Positions 1 through 12,233 of a stretch of 64,000 nt of DNA are shown in pieces. Under the pieces are notes generated by a model. That model was not told the DNA's origin, searched no databases, and saw only the letters and a program-made list of their open reading frames with translations. The stretch covers positions 310,001-374,000 of the forward strand of contig JAUFSD010000020.1 in assembly GCA_033030425.1 (NCBI GenBank), written 5' to 3'. Origin of the DNA: Verpa conica. Its lineage: Eukaryota; Ascomycota; Pezizomycetes; Pezizales; Morchellaceae. The first letter of the stretch is position 1. The number at the start of each line of letters is the position of its first letter. Both the position numbers and the translations under genes were made by a program.

Positions 1-3000
1 GCAGTGCGTCTATTACTTCAGGTTTGTGCCCCAGGGGTGTGTTCTATGAGCTGGAAAGCAGGCCCAGTTCTCCGATCAGGGTATATCTAAAGTGGGAGTA
101 GGTTGTGTGAACAACAAGAAGACCATGGACTCAACGCTTGTTGGTATTGAACGGGTTACTCGGCTAGCGGTACGGTGCGGCATTTACGAGCGAATGTACC
201 TCGCGGACAATCAGCTGTCGATTCGTCCAAGTTTAGAACAGGCTCTCATTGAACTCTACCTCTCCATTCTGAGATTCCTCATATTTGCAAATGGATATTT
301 GAAGATGTCCACTCGTGGTACGCAGTCTCTTATACTTGAATGCACGTGGATGATTAATTAGGATTAGAGAGATTCGTGGTTGGACTACTGAATGCTGAGG
401 GGACATCACTTTTCGACGCTATGGAGGAGGGCGAGTCCGAACTACTGAAGGAGATAAAGTCAGCTGAAGGGGAGAGTAAGTAATAATGCCAGTGATGGGG
501 TTCTAGTATACGTTCATGCAGCTGACAAGCACGATTCCAGAATAGAGCAAGAAGGTTCGAGGCACAAATTATGGGGTATTGGTTCCCGACTGATAGTAGC
601 TCTAGTACAATTTGCGGTGCTGCAGCGAATGTTTGATGATTTGGAGGTACCTATCAGAAGAACTGAAATGATGACGGAAGTAGTATATGAAAGTCTCTTA
701 GGTTGAACTACGACGGTGAACCTAGCAACTAGAATAAAGAGCTTTGTTTGCTAATCTCTTTCTATTGTAGATAATTTACGACAAGATATACTTAGGTGGC
801 TATCGCAGGATCCTTACGAGCAGCATCACGGGGGCGCTATGGAAGATCTTCTGGATAATACCGGTCAGTAGTTGTTCCTGAAACAGGAATATTGTGAGTG
901 GCGCTCCTTGAGCTCATCTAGTATTATGTGATTGCGTGGTATTCGTAAGTGTCCCTTAAAGAGGGTAAAATAGGATACATTCTAACATGCAATCAAGCTG
1001 GCGCGGGGAAAACGAAGCTTACGTGAGATATAATGACCTCTCACTGTCCGAGTACTCCGCTGATGTTGCAACAGTTTTCAGGTAATCTGTACTCTCAGGA
1101 AAGAGCTCAATAGTAAAGAGCCTGTCATGTTTTTTTGATTCAACAACAGCGACCCTGATCGACGGAATTCGACCATCCTTTTACAAACGATTATCAAGCA
1201 GCCATGCCGTATACCACGTAAAGGTGGTTTTCCAGGACTTGTGATTGATCGTTTTGAACAACGACAGAAGCGTGGTGCCATACATGAGCCATTAACCCTT
1301 GAAGAATGCCGCTTACTCATGATCCCACTCCTAAATCTTTACCCCCAGTCCAACATTATCATCGATGGTCTAGACGAATGCGAGTCAAGTCACAGGCACC
1401 TTTTTGATGCGTTGGCGGATACAATGCGCTCTTCGACAAGCCTTGTTAAACTATTCATCTCGAGTTGGGATAGTATCAGTATCACGGCTAGACTCGGGAA
1501 TGTCCCTAATATTTATATAAACGCCAACGATAACAAACACAATATTGAGCGCTTTGTACATCGAGAGGTATGGGAATTCAACAATCTACTACACGGAAAC
1601 GCCTCGGATGAACTGAAAAGGCTTGTAGCGACTACCATTGCGGAAAGGTCAAACGGAATGTTTGTCTTCCCCCTGTGATGGCGTATATTACAGAAATGCT
1701 GACGCCCACAACTAAAGGTTTCAATGGGCAGATATTCAAACCAAAATCCTTTTTAAGATGCGGCACAAGGAAGATATCCGTAAAAACTTAGGGAAACTAC
1801 CTGCCACTCTAGAGAACATGTACAAGTCGATCTGGTCACAAGTTCAAAACTGCCCGACTCACGAGAAACTACTCGCCGACAGGGCATTCGCATGGATTAT
1901 AAGCTCACGTCGAGCATTGAGCCAGCCCACATGGGCTACACCATGCTACTCACCTAACAATCCACCGCCAGGCGCTTTCGACACACTGCTAGATATTTGC
2001 AGCAACCTAGTTGTCTGGAATAAGCAGCTCGACCGTGTGGTCCTTGCCCACCTCTCAATCCAGGAGTATCTAGAAAGCAGTGTATTTAGCTATACTGATG
2101 CCCACACGATAGCTGCATTGTCTTGCCTTTGTTACTTAACTTGTTATGACCAGTTTTCGATTGTCCGTATTCTAGTGGGTCGTAATATGAAGTGTGTATT
2201 AGCTAACATATGATAGGATGACCGCAACCTTACTGGGAATAATATGAAAGTGCTCGCGCCCCTTTGGGAGAAAGGTACATTTGCCTTATACAGTGGCCTG
2301 TACTGGCACCATCATGTGAGGGAGTCCTCCAACCGATCTACCCCAATGAATTGGGTAGTTATAAAACTACTAGAATACTTTCTAGGCCAGCCGGCCAATC
2401 CAGGGCGGTGTTATTGTCAATGGCTCGCAGATATGAGGATAGTCATGGAAGATGATTTCCGGCGTAACGATAGCTACACTGAAACAATATGCTGGGATTC
2501 AGATGAATGCTTGTCACTGAAGGCTATAATCAGAGCTCTGGAGTCCAGACCCGTAAATCAAATATTTGCGATATGCCACTTTCACTTTTGGTTGGAACCA
2601 CAGGGAACCTGGGGGTCGGGTGTAAGCAACATCAATTGCGAAAATAATAGGGGTACAACATTATTGGCTGTGGCTACATCAAGCGGTAATGACAGGGTCG
2701 TAGAGTATTTGCTGAGTGAGGGAGCAGATGTAAACGCCGGAGGACACCATGGAGAAAGGCCATTAGTAGTAGCATTGGTCAATGGACATATGACAATAGC
2801 TGACCGTCTGGCCCGGACTGGCAGAGTAAACCTGCAAGATTACAGTATCGCCTTGGAAAGAGCGATTCAAGTCGGGGGCACGGCAGCGGTTCGGAAGAAG
2901 TTATTGTGCTTTCAAAATATGGACATTGAGGGGGGGCAATGTCTGGCGTATTTCATGGGCATGGGATTGGGCGTTTGCAGCTGCAATTAAATGCACTTAC

Positions 3001-6000
3001 TGGTGTAGAGGTTAGGGACGGGCAGCCGGATAAGTGTCCAACAACGGAGAGAACTATAGGAATACGCATACACCCGGACGTAAGCACCGTGATCACAGAG
3101 AGAGTCCTCATGGCGACGGCGGGTCATTTGATCATCGGTAGAGAGACAACGACCCTACTTCTCACGCATCTAAACGCGGACGTCAAGATAACAGAAGCAG
3201 TCTTCGTGGCGGCGGTACAAAATACAAAGCACGGCAGGGAAATAGTCAACCTGCTTCTCCAATATCCGAACACAACTACCGATATTACAGAGGCAGTCCT
3301 ACTGGCTGCGATCAGGACTCCTCTCGACGAGATGAACGTGATAGATCTACTGTCTCACCTCCCAAGCGCAGCCCCCGAGACTACCATTACTAGAGAGGTA
3401 CTCGAACTTGCTTCGGCCAGGACTGACCCCAAGGGTATGGGAACAATAGACCTACTATTCCAATACTCAAAGGTAGCCCCCGAGATAACAGAGGCGGTGT
3501 TACTGGAAATAGTGGGGTCTGGCCCCACAAGGATGGTGGCGGCGGAATTTATCAGTAAACGTCGACAGCTGATGGCCCAACTTCTCGGGTACTCGAAAAC
3601 AACTGCGGAGATTACAGGGGCAGTGATGTTGGTAGTATTGGACTGGTCTAGGGGCTGCAAACTACTCGTGTCGCTTTTTCTCAAGCACCCACATGCAAAG
3701 TTTGCTATTACAGAGACAATGCTCAATGAGGCGATATCACGGAGGCTTATTGGTTCCATAATGATTACTACGCTTCTTGATCACGCCGGTTCAAATATCG
3801 AGATCACGGAGAGAATGCTCGCGTCGGCTGTGAAACAGAATGATCAATGCAAGGCAGTCGCCCTACTTCCCAAGTACGCAAATACAAACAGCATGATCAC
3901 AGAGGCAGTCCTCCTACAAGCCATAGGTCAATATAAAACAAGTCTATACGTAATAGACTCACTCCTCAACTACCCAAGCTTACGGATTGAGATCACAGAG
4001 GCAATTCTCTTGGCGGCTGTATCTAATCGACAAATAGGTAGCCAGATACTGGACTTGATTCTTACGAGCAGGAATCCAAGCACCAAGGTCACAGAAATGT
4101 TGCTGTGGCAGCGGCCAGAGCTGACCATGGTGCGGAAATCGTTGCCTTGCTTCTCCAGTACACTACGGCAATGAACAGATCTTTGCCTTGCTTCGCAAGT
4201 ATCAACACATGAATATTGAGGTCACTGAAGCTGTCGTACTGGAAGCTGTTCAGAGCTATCGGGACGCCCCGAAGATAACAGCATATCTCCTCCAATACCT
4301 CAATGATGACAGCGCGATCACAGAGGCGATTCTTGTAGCCACTGCAGGGAATCGGCGCCATAGCAGCCAAGCTATTGTATTACTTCTCCCACGTACAAAG
4401 CAGTTTCCCACAGAAGCGGTCATTCTAGCGGCAGCTGGCACCCCCAGTGGTAGTGATACTATGGTACTACTTTTGCAACACCCAAATGCAAACAGCGAGA
4501 TTACCGAGGCAATCCTTGTAGCGGTAGTAGGGAATTATGTGGGGGGTCCAGATATTATGGCCTTACTTGTTCAGCACACAGGTGAAGGAATCGCGGTCAC
4601 AGAGGCAGCCCTTCTGGCAGCGTTAGGGAATTACAGTGGGCGTAGAAGAATAATCGACTTGCTTCTGCAATGCTCAAACCCAAACATCAAGATCACAGAC
4701 ACTGTCCTCTTTGCAGCGCTGAGAGGTTACGAGGGTGATGGAGAAGTCGCCTTAAGATATAACCAGGGGAGTCGAGAGCTCATGGTACTACTCCTCGAGC
4801 ATTACAGAAGAAATGCCGATATCGCACCAGTAGTACTCGAGGCGGCGGTGGCGGGTAGTGACTGTGAAGAAATGATCACGCTTGTTCTACAGCACTCAAA
4901 TGCGAACATCGCGATCACAGAAGAAGTCATCTTGGCAGCGATGAGGAGTCGTTACAGTAAAGGAATAATCTCCTTGCTTCTCCAGTACCAGAATACAAAC
5001 ATAGATATCACAGACGCGGTACTTGTAGCGGCGGCAGGAGCCACTAACGGTCGAGATATCATTACTCTCCTTCTCCAGGACCCACACTCAGATATCGAGG
5101 TCACAGCCACGGCCCTACTGGCGGCGATTACGAATCCAAACCATGCCAAAGATATTACGGCGCTACTATTGCAGCATGCGAATGCAAACACCCAGACACT
5201 GAGCTGCTCCTCTTGGCAGGGATGAAAGATTTCGACTGCACCGAGACGTACAACCGATTGCTTATGGAAGGTACACGGGGTACTATGACCGTTTCCCTCA
5301 CGGGCCCCAGCAGAATCACGATCACACAGCCATCCCCGGCAGTGGCTGAAGATAACGATTGTATATCAATCTTTGCCCTGCTTCTCCAACACCCAAGTTT
5401 AAATATTATTATTACCGAGACGATGTGACTACCGAGACGATGTTGATGAAAGCGGCAGGGGTCTCCCAATGTCCGCATATATTGGCGCTACTTTTCCAGT
5501 ACCCAAACTCAAACATCAGGATCACAGAGGCGGTTCTCGTAGCGGCGGCCAAGAACTACTGGAGTGGGAGAGAAACGATGGCGCTACTCCTCCAGTACCC
5601 GATCTCAACAACCGAGATCGCGGGCGTAGTCCTCATGGCAGCTCTGCACAATGAGCGGGGCGCTCTAAAAATCACGACTCTACTTCTTCAGTATCCAAAT
5701 ATCACTATCGAGGTCACCGAAGAGGTCCTCACCGCGGCCACGGGAGCTGTGAGCTCTAAACGCCTTATGTTGCTACTCCTTCAGTACCCCAACGATAATA
5801 TCGAGATAACTGAGGCAGTCCTCATAGCGGCGGTTGAGAGTAATCATACTTTAACCATAGAGGTGCCCTTCATGCCGCACCTTACGATTGAGCATACTTC
5901 TACATTAGAGTTCCTTCTTCAGTACCCAGGGCCAAAAATTCAGATCACAGAGCCAGTCCTCTTGTCGTTATTTAAATGTAGGAACGAACACTCCATACCG

Positions 6001-6987
6001 ATTGATCACATTCTTCAGGATCCAAATACAATGATAGAGATAAGTGAGCAAGTCCTCGTGGCGGCATTTGAAGATACATTTGCAAGGAGAAATACTGCTA
6101 CGCTACTTCTCCAGTATCCTAATTCAAACATCGAGATCACTGAGAGGGTTTTCCAGGCGGCACTGGGAAATTTTGTTAATGGCTTGGGGTTAACCACGCT
6201 ACTTCTTCAGCACTGGAATGCAAAAACTGTGGTCTCGGAGGGAGCCCTTGTGGGGGCTTTTGAAGCAGAATTTCCGAATGAAAGGGCTATTGCGCTACTC
6301 CTTCAGTATGCAAATTTAAACATCGAAATCACTGAGAGGGTGCTCCTGGCGGTAGTTAAACGTAAATATCCAGATATGAAGACGATTACACTACTTCTTC
6401 GGAATTCAGGAGTAGATATCGAGATTACCGAGAGGGTCTTCGTGGCGGCAGTCGGAAATACCTGCACAAATATAGAGACGATTGAACTACTTCTTCAGTA
6501 TCCAAATTCAATCATCGAGATTACTGAGAGGGTTCTCCTAGCGGCAGTTAAACATAGTTATCCAAACATGGAGACTATTGCGCTACTTCTTCAGTATTCA
6601 GGTGCAAATATTGAGATCACTGAAGGGGTCCTCGCGGCGGCGATTACGAGTACCTAGAACACCGTTGAGGTGACGCTGTTACTCCTGCATTACCCAACTG
6701 CAAACATTAACATCACAGAATCAGTGGCCAAAGCGGTAGTGTCAGCAGTGGCTTACCTTCATCCCTTCAAAAGTCACATAATGGTCAGAACATTACTCGA
6801 AAAATGCACAAGGATAACCGCTAGTCAGAATACCTTAAATATTCTACTCAGACTCGTGTACACGAAAATGCGACCGATCGTAGAGTCCAAGACATACATT
6901 AATGAGTCACAAGCCATTGGCCTACTGGGCGCAGCGACTGTTACCGATGTTTCATCAACTCCGATGGGATGCCCGACCTCCAGTTAA
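1..6987 (+). pseudogene. NACHT-ankyrin NLR-like receptor with C-terminal LLLQY/ITEAVLLAA repeats, decayed and truncated by the window edge
   Basis: The order is that of fungal STAND receptors. A helical N-terminal domain is readable at 92-475 (ERVTRLAVRCGIYERMYL, then LLNAEGTSLFDAMEEGE). It is followed by the WLSQDPYEQHH linker near 795-830, a Walker A PGAGKTKLT split by intron 945-997, Walker B NIIIDGLDEC near 1350-1380, and the post-NACHT stretch LGKLPATLENMYKSIW. About two ankyrin repeats lie at 2630-2830, then a long repeat tail. Plausible introns are 476-540, 945-997 and 1675-1717; the last restores FPLFQWADIQ in frame. Breaks include TAG 869-871 and TGA 929-931 where the family has Trp, TGA 1024-1026, TGA 1136-1138, tandem stops at 2211-2216, TAG 6655-6657, and frameshifts near 2930, 4100-4170, 5200 and 5430. 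Members bind NTP and oligomerise in allorecognition and programmed cell death. This copy cannot encode a full protein. Family assignment is firm; the exact start lies outside the window. Confidence 0.85.
3100..6980 (+). repeat. Tandem protein-coding repeat array, about 32-36 codons per unit
   Basis: The coding strand repeats a unit whose consensus reads ITEAVLLAAVGN, then a variable 6-10 residues, then IIALLLQYPNSNIE. Reading all frames gives roughly 30-35 units. The nucleotide motif 'atcacagaggcagtcct' and its variants recurs about every 100 bp. The pattern resembles the ITEEVV.AAAGN..GKEVMALLL repeats at the C-terminus of many fungal NLR proteins, which I know as a helical solenoid. Units are diverged, so the array is not a recent perfect expansion. 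Units around 6100-6600 are more alike (ITERVLLAAVK), suggesting later local amplification. Confidence 0.85.
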
Positions 6988-8223
6988 AGCCAGAAAGTGG
7001 AGGTTTTTTGAGAATAGAGAGTAAGTTTACCGCATAATATGATCTTAATTCTTAGTAACTAGTTGTGTATATAAGATCATAGTCATATGACCATTTGAGA
7101 GACGGTTACTGAACTCAGTAGACGTCGGTATTGATTCGCGTGAAAATGAGTGGTTGCTTCACTTTGTCCTATTCTCTTTCTAGTAGTCTATACACACAAA
7201 AATATTTCTGGCATGGCAAACTATTTCTTTCTATAAAGTAAGGCTTCACATCTGTATATATATAATTCTTTAAGGTTAGGATTTCATCGGGTTGCTTCTG
7301 TTGGAAATTTTATTTATATTATAGGCTATCTTGGTGCGATCTTGAGACTCAGGAAAATATATATCTTAGGAAACGCAATCCAGTGCTATTACACATGGGC
7401 AAGCCGGTATCCAATTGTAACCTAGAACCAACTATAAGTGCTTCTCTCAGGGACTCTCGCTCCCGCCTTTTCCTCAGTTGCCCCCTATAGGATGGAGTGT
7501 ACCTATTGAGCGAAGGCATGACATAACATAATGGTCCATTAACTTTAGGACACTTAGGCTGGAGAATTTTGCGTATTCTGTCTTTAATTATGGCTGACGG
7601 GGTACTGTCGTTCAACAGATACTTCGCAATCAGTAATTCTCACAGGATTCATCTGACACCCTTATCCTGGCAATTGGTAGCTATGGCTCTCTTGCTCTTA
7701 CCCTCATCAAGTTTTCCATGTTAGCATCCTGCGGTGCGGTTTTGGTACCCACCCATCAAGCCCATGTGATGGCGGCGGGTATGACAGTAGTGCTGACTAT
7801 AGCAGATTAAACATATTAAGCTATTTAAACAACTATCACAAGCTCTGCCCCTTTCACCCGATCCCTAAGGCCAGACACAACCACGCAGATTCTTCGATTG
7901 CCACATTCGCAGTCCTATATACGGACATCTGTCAATCTGCCCCTGAATGTATATTCACGGAAATCACGGCAGAGGGGTAGCTCGACCTCGCTGATGAGTA
8001 TACAAATATAGTGATAATAGTTGAGAGCTAAAGGTTATGTAGAGAGCGGCTACATATTGATATCTATATAGCGCAGTACTACAGCTGGGGAGAGCTGGAG
8101 TGTCCCCCAGTAGAATTCTATTGACTGTGAGAGACCCCTCCATCCCTATCATACTATATTACTCCACTCAAACTGTAACATCAAGGGCATGGTTCAAGAA
8201 TTGTTCAAGAAACAGATGCCCTT
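6988..8223. other. Gene-free interval
   Basis: I see only short open frames without recognisable motifs. The longest is on the minus strand at 7349-7615 (88 codons), which I do not recognise and would not call. An AT-rich stretch lies at about 7180-7330. Confidence 0.5.
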
Positions 8224-9809
8224 CTACGGTCTCCCCCCCCGCAAGGACAACCAATATATCCACATGACGGGGTCAGCATTCCCGAATTTCCGCAACCTAG
8301 TAACCATATGGTCAACTAAATGCCCACTCCAACTAAGACCTGTAGGGCACGCCGCTTCCACCACAACATCAGGATGCACCCACACCCACGCAGCCTGCTC
8401 CACATGACGAGACACGGGTCTCCCGAGGCTCCTAGTGATAGTAGAAACCAAAACCAAAATTTGCGGTTCCTGCTCTTTCACATCCAGGGATACCTTAAGC
8501 TCCTCCTCGATACACGAGAGAAAGGCATTTAGGTCCTCTCTCCCGGAGAACGTCTTCTTTATCCGGAACCCACCCACAATGGTACTGCTCTAGTCCATTG
8601 GGGAACGTCGCATATACAGGAACATTCCTCTATAGGCCGGTCTACCAGAGAATGTTCCTGATTGGACCGGTCCACCAGGGAACAGAATCATACCGTGTAA
8701 GGGCCAGTCCACTCAGGGACACTGCCATTCTATTCGACAAAATCATATCTATATTTACATATAGTAGCCCCATAAAACAGAGGCTCTACATAATAGTTTA
8801 TGAGAGACCCCTCCTCTATATATACTGTAATCTAGGTATAATCTGCTGCTACCTAGAAGTGTCTCCACTGCTGGGTTCATATATGGAGTAGCCCTACCTT
8901 AGTAAGTATGATTTATGGGTGAGAGATATATTAGTATATAGTCAGAGAAGTATAAGATAGTACTGGCACCTCTAGACACTCTACAATTGCTACCATACCA
9001 AGATCTAGAGATGGTGGTTGTACCTCCGGTATAATAAACCGTTCGCTGGTGGACCGGTCCATTCAGGAACGTTCCTGGATAAGCGACGTTCCCCCAATGG
9101 ACTAGAACAGTATAAACAACGTATATCCAACCAGAAGGGATAAAGAGTGCATCTTTGTTATCCGTAATAGCAACTCGTCGGTGTTCGAGTAGACATTCAA
9201 TCTCGGTAGAGCAGGGAGTACCAAGACGGATCGATTGTTCCATCCCTGGGTAGAAAACTGCATTATTGGTATCTGTAGGGGGCCACAACTTCCAAAAGCT
9301 CTCACACCCGACTGTTTGCGCATAGATACAACTCATGCCGCTATCTGGGTAATGTCAGACCGGCTTACAACGTGTAGTGAAAGCATTGAAACAGCAGGAT
9401 AGGAGGGAGAAAACTTACTATGTTGAATACCAGAGGTGCTGAACCTAGAGGCTGCATCCACCGTAATCTCCCCTTCTGCATCCGGCATATTGTTCATAAT
9501 CCACGCTGGTATCTTCAACGGGTAAGAAGCCATCAACCCATGCGGAGTGAGATTTAGAAGCGAACAGGCCCCCTCTGGGCGGTGGTCATCACGCGACAAC
9601 TGCCTAAAGATCCTACCATCAGTTGTATCTTGGGGTATTCTGATTACTTTCTCCATTGCGGGTTCATCTAAAGCGTATTCTGATAAATCCGCGGCGGAAG
9701 GTGGGCCTTCAGTGCTCCAACAGAGCTTGGAACGGAATAGTACTGGAGATGCTATGCCTGCTGTTGGAAGCTCTGAATCCTTGGTTTTTTGAAGAATTTC
9801 TTGTCCCAT
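8224..9809 (-). pseudogene. JmjC-like (cupin) protein gene interrupted by a MITE
   Basis: Exon A 9809-9419 encodes LTPHGLMASYPLKIPAWI, the usual lead-in to the fungal JmjC-like core. Intron 9345-9418 has GTAAGT, CTGAC and CCCAG. Exon B from 9344 gives GMSCIYAQTVGCESFWKLWPPT and DALFIPSGWIYVVY. A TA-flanked element then cuts the TAT-ACC codons. Across it, VVYT continues as TIVGGFRIKKTFSGREDLNAF at 8582 and below. Removing the element and one TA restores the frame exactly. In related JmjC cores the strand reads H-x-D-S-G-M and later GWIHAT. Here I read IQHNSGM and GWIYVV, so all three iron ligands appear replaced, implying no demethylase or hydroxylase chemistry. The C-terminal stretch to 8224 is not recognised. 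The start is uncertain because a hAT MITE sits next to codon 1. Confidence 0.75.
8585..9110. mobile_element. 526-bp TA-flanked MITE (Tc1/mariner or pogo type) inside the JmjC-like gene
   Basis: The ends are inverted repeats of about 100 bp: CTGCTCTAGTCCATTGGGG on the left and, reversed, CTGTTCTAGTCCATTGGGG on the right. Both continue through AACGTCGC and GGACCGGTCCACCAG. The element is flanked by TA at 8583-8584 and 9111-9112. There is no transposase-sized reading frame, so it is non-autonomous. The reconstructable empty site in the host gene fixes both ends to the base. Confidence 0.85.
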
Positions 9810-9812
9810 ATG

Positions 9813-9964
9813 CAGAGGTTTAAATGGGCCGGCCCGGGCTCAAAACTAGGGTGGCCCGGCCTGGCCCAATAATTGATTTAGTATGGTGATTGCTGGCCCG
9901 GGCCACATAAAAGATGGCTGGGCCGGCCTGAGTTAATTAATAGGCCGGCCCATTTAAACCTCTG
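9813..9964. mobile_element. hAT-type MITE, 152 bp
   Basis: The terminal inverted repeats are CAGAGGTTTAAATGGGCC at the left and its mirror ending CCTCTG at the right. The interior is rich in GGCCGGCCC. Flanking 8-bp copies are cccatatg (9805-9812) and ctcatatg (9965-9972), with one mismatch. CAGRG termini plus an 8-bp duplication are the signature of hAT elements. It sits immediately upstream of the first codon of the JmjC-like gene. Confidence 0.85.
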
Positions 9965-9981
9965 CTCATATGCGCAACCAT

Positions 9982-12144
9982 GGTAGTTTCGATGTCGGAA
10001 AATGCTGGTTTTCGCTCTGGTGATGTTGCCGTTACTTTCGATAATTAGGACTTTGTGTTTGGAGGGGGGAGATAAACGAATATGTACATGATCGGAATTC
10101 ACATCAGCAATGGGCTGGGGGTGGCTCTTGTTATTCTCACCGCCATACCGAAAGAGAGCGCTATGGTTGTTTAAAGAATTCGACCTTAATAAAATGGTGG
10201 AGCAAATAACAATACAGCCGCCCCGCCACCTTTTGTAACACCACTACCAGGCATACCCCACTACATAAATATCACTAGCTCATTTCCGTGTGCTTGACTG
10301 TAGGAAACTACCAGGAGGTATCTTTTTTAGCCTTCATGGGAGCCTCGTGTCTATCCCCAATATACCAAATCCTCATACACTGCATGATAGTGCGGCCCTC
10401 AGTATGGGTGATTGTAGTTATGCAAAAACCCACATAGATAGCATCTGAAGATCTGCCATGCGTGGAAAAATGGAATAGACCCTGCCCCAGGTTGCAGTGG
10501 AATAAGCAAACCACGGGTACCCTACGAGAATATAGAATAGTAATGATTACCAGATTGAATAAACATGTCCCTTGTGACACCTTAACCCGACCCATCTGAA
10601 CATTTCTAGATAAACAGCATTATTTCGAGTGATGACATGTGATGGGTCCAACAAACCGCAAAAGAGAAGATGAGGATCCACGAACTGCAGGGGTAGGAAC
10701 ATCGGAGATGCAGGGAACGTTGCTACAGGATGCAGCTCAAGTGCCTTGATATGGGTGTGATACTCTGATTAACACAAAACATCTCGCTTCTTCGGTCGCC
10801 ACATCCTCACTCTTTGTATCGTTGCCCTGGATAGGACGGCTGTAGCAGAATCCATCACTCGGTCATTTCTACCAATACCACTGCCTGTTTGTGCCTTAAT
10901 TGTTAGCTTCTGTACCTACCCCCTTGTATTCGTTCTTTCATCTGTACCTTAAACCGCCTGGGCTGACCGCGATTCGCACTACCCATGTTCCCTATGAGCC
11001 TTGCACGTTCTCGGTTGACAGGGGCTACAAGGAGACGGTAGCGCTCTGGTGGCATGGGCCCTCGGGATTAGGTGTACCCATCTATGTAATATCGCAGGAA
11101 TTACGGTTACTTCATTCTTGTGGTCTCGTCTGCGGAGCCACAGAGTCGTGTAGGTCAGTTGCCATGAGGTGCGGCTCACAGTACTTGGCACCTTCCAGTC
11201 AAAGGAAGAATTGAGTGTTTTGATCAATTGAACTAGAGATTTCTACCCAGCGGTGAACGTATCTAAGCAAACACCTGTCCAAAACTCTCCATCATCGCCC
11301 CCAAGCTAATATCGTTCCGGGATCTGATTTTGGCTACAGTTGTAGACGAACTACGAAGAATTTATGTGCTAAATGATAAATGTAGATGCGAGCGTAAGCG
11401 CGAGGACTGTTCCCTTCAGCCTGATGAATCATAAACACTGATGCTTGGTTGCAGCCATCACCCCTCAGTACAGACCAAAAGCGAGATAGACGGACCTTAT
11501 ACAAGAAAGCCACTGGCCCAGTAAATTGAGAAATCGATTAAAATGATGACTAAGCAGCTAACCTTCACCCCTACAGAGACTATCTAAATCAATCATTCAT
11601 CGAGAGCTTCGTATCTCAGCGATAACCCTCGTTTTTACCTTTATGTTTTGATGTCTGATCTGTCAACCTCAAGAACACTCCCCAGAATATAATATGTAGA
11701 GGAAAAGTCCACTGTGTGTCATTTGAGTGCCGGTACTATGCAATTAAGTCTTTTATATCCGATGCTGCCCTAAGGGCAGCAATGTTATGATGGTCGTTTA
11801 TCAATATATTATATGCAATATTCTGCAGCACGCTAACCGTTCCCCTTAAACCACATACCCACAATCGGTGGGTCCATGACAAGGCCATTATACGTGGACA
11901 ATAATATTGACGAGGGTGAGAATATGTGAACATTGAAGATATACTATCAATGACGATTATGAGGATACTACAATGTTGATAGTGTATCTTTACAAAATTG
12001 CTTGGCTACACTCTCCCTTAGGTCACTGAAATTATCGCCCCCTCATATATAAAGAATGCAATCACACTCCTCCCATGCCATCCTTTCATTGCAAACTGTA
12101 ATCAACCTAATGTACCTTATTTCTTTATACCAAGTGGTTATGAA
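9982..12144. other. Gene-poor interval
   Basis: Several open frames of 80-105 codons occur (10308-10595 minus; 10900-11214 plus and 10979-11227 minus overlapping one another), but none shows a recognised motif, conserved intron or paralogue in the window. I see no structural RNA signature. Confidence 0.4.
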
Positions 12145-12233
12145 CAGAGGTTTAAATGGGCTGGCCCATCAATTAACTCCCGGCCGGCCCAGTCACCTTT
12201 TCTGTGGCCCGGGCCGGCCCATTTAAAGCTCTG
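12145..12233. mobile_element. hAT-type MITE, 89 bp, related to the copy at 9813
   Basis: It begins CAGAGGTTTAAATGGG and ends in the mirrored ATTTAAAGCTCTG, with an internal GGCCGGCCC core. It is flanked by a perfect 8-bp target duplication, gttatgaa, at 12137-12144 and 12234-12241. It is shorter than its relative at 9813-9964 but has the same termini. Confidence 0.9.
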
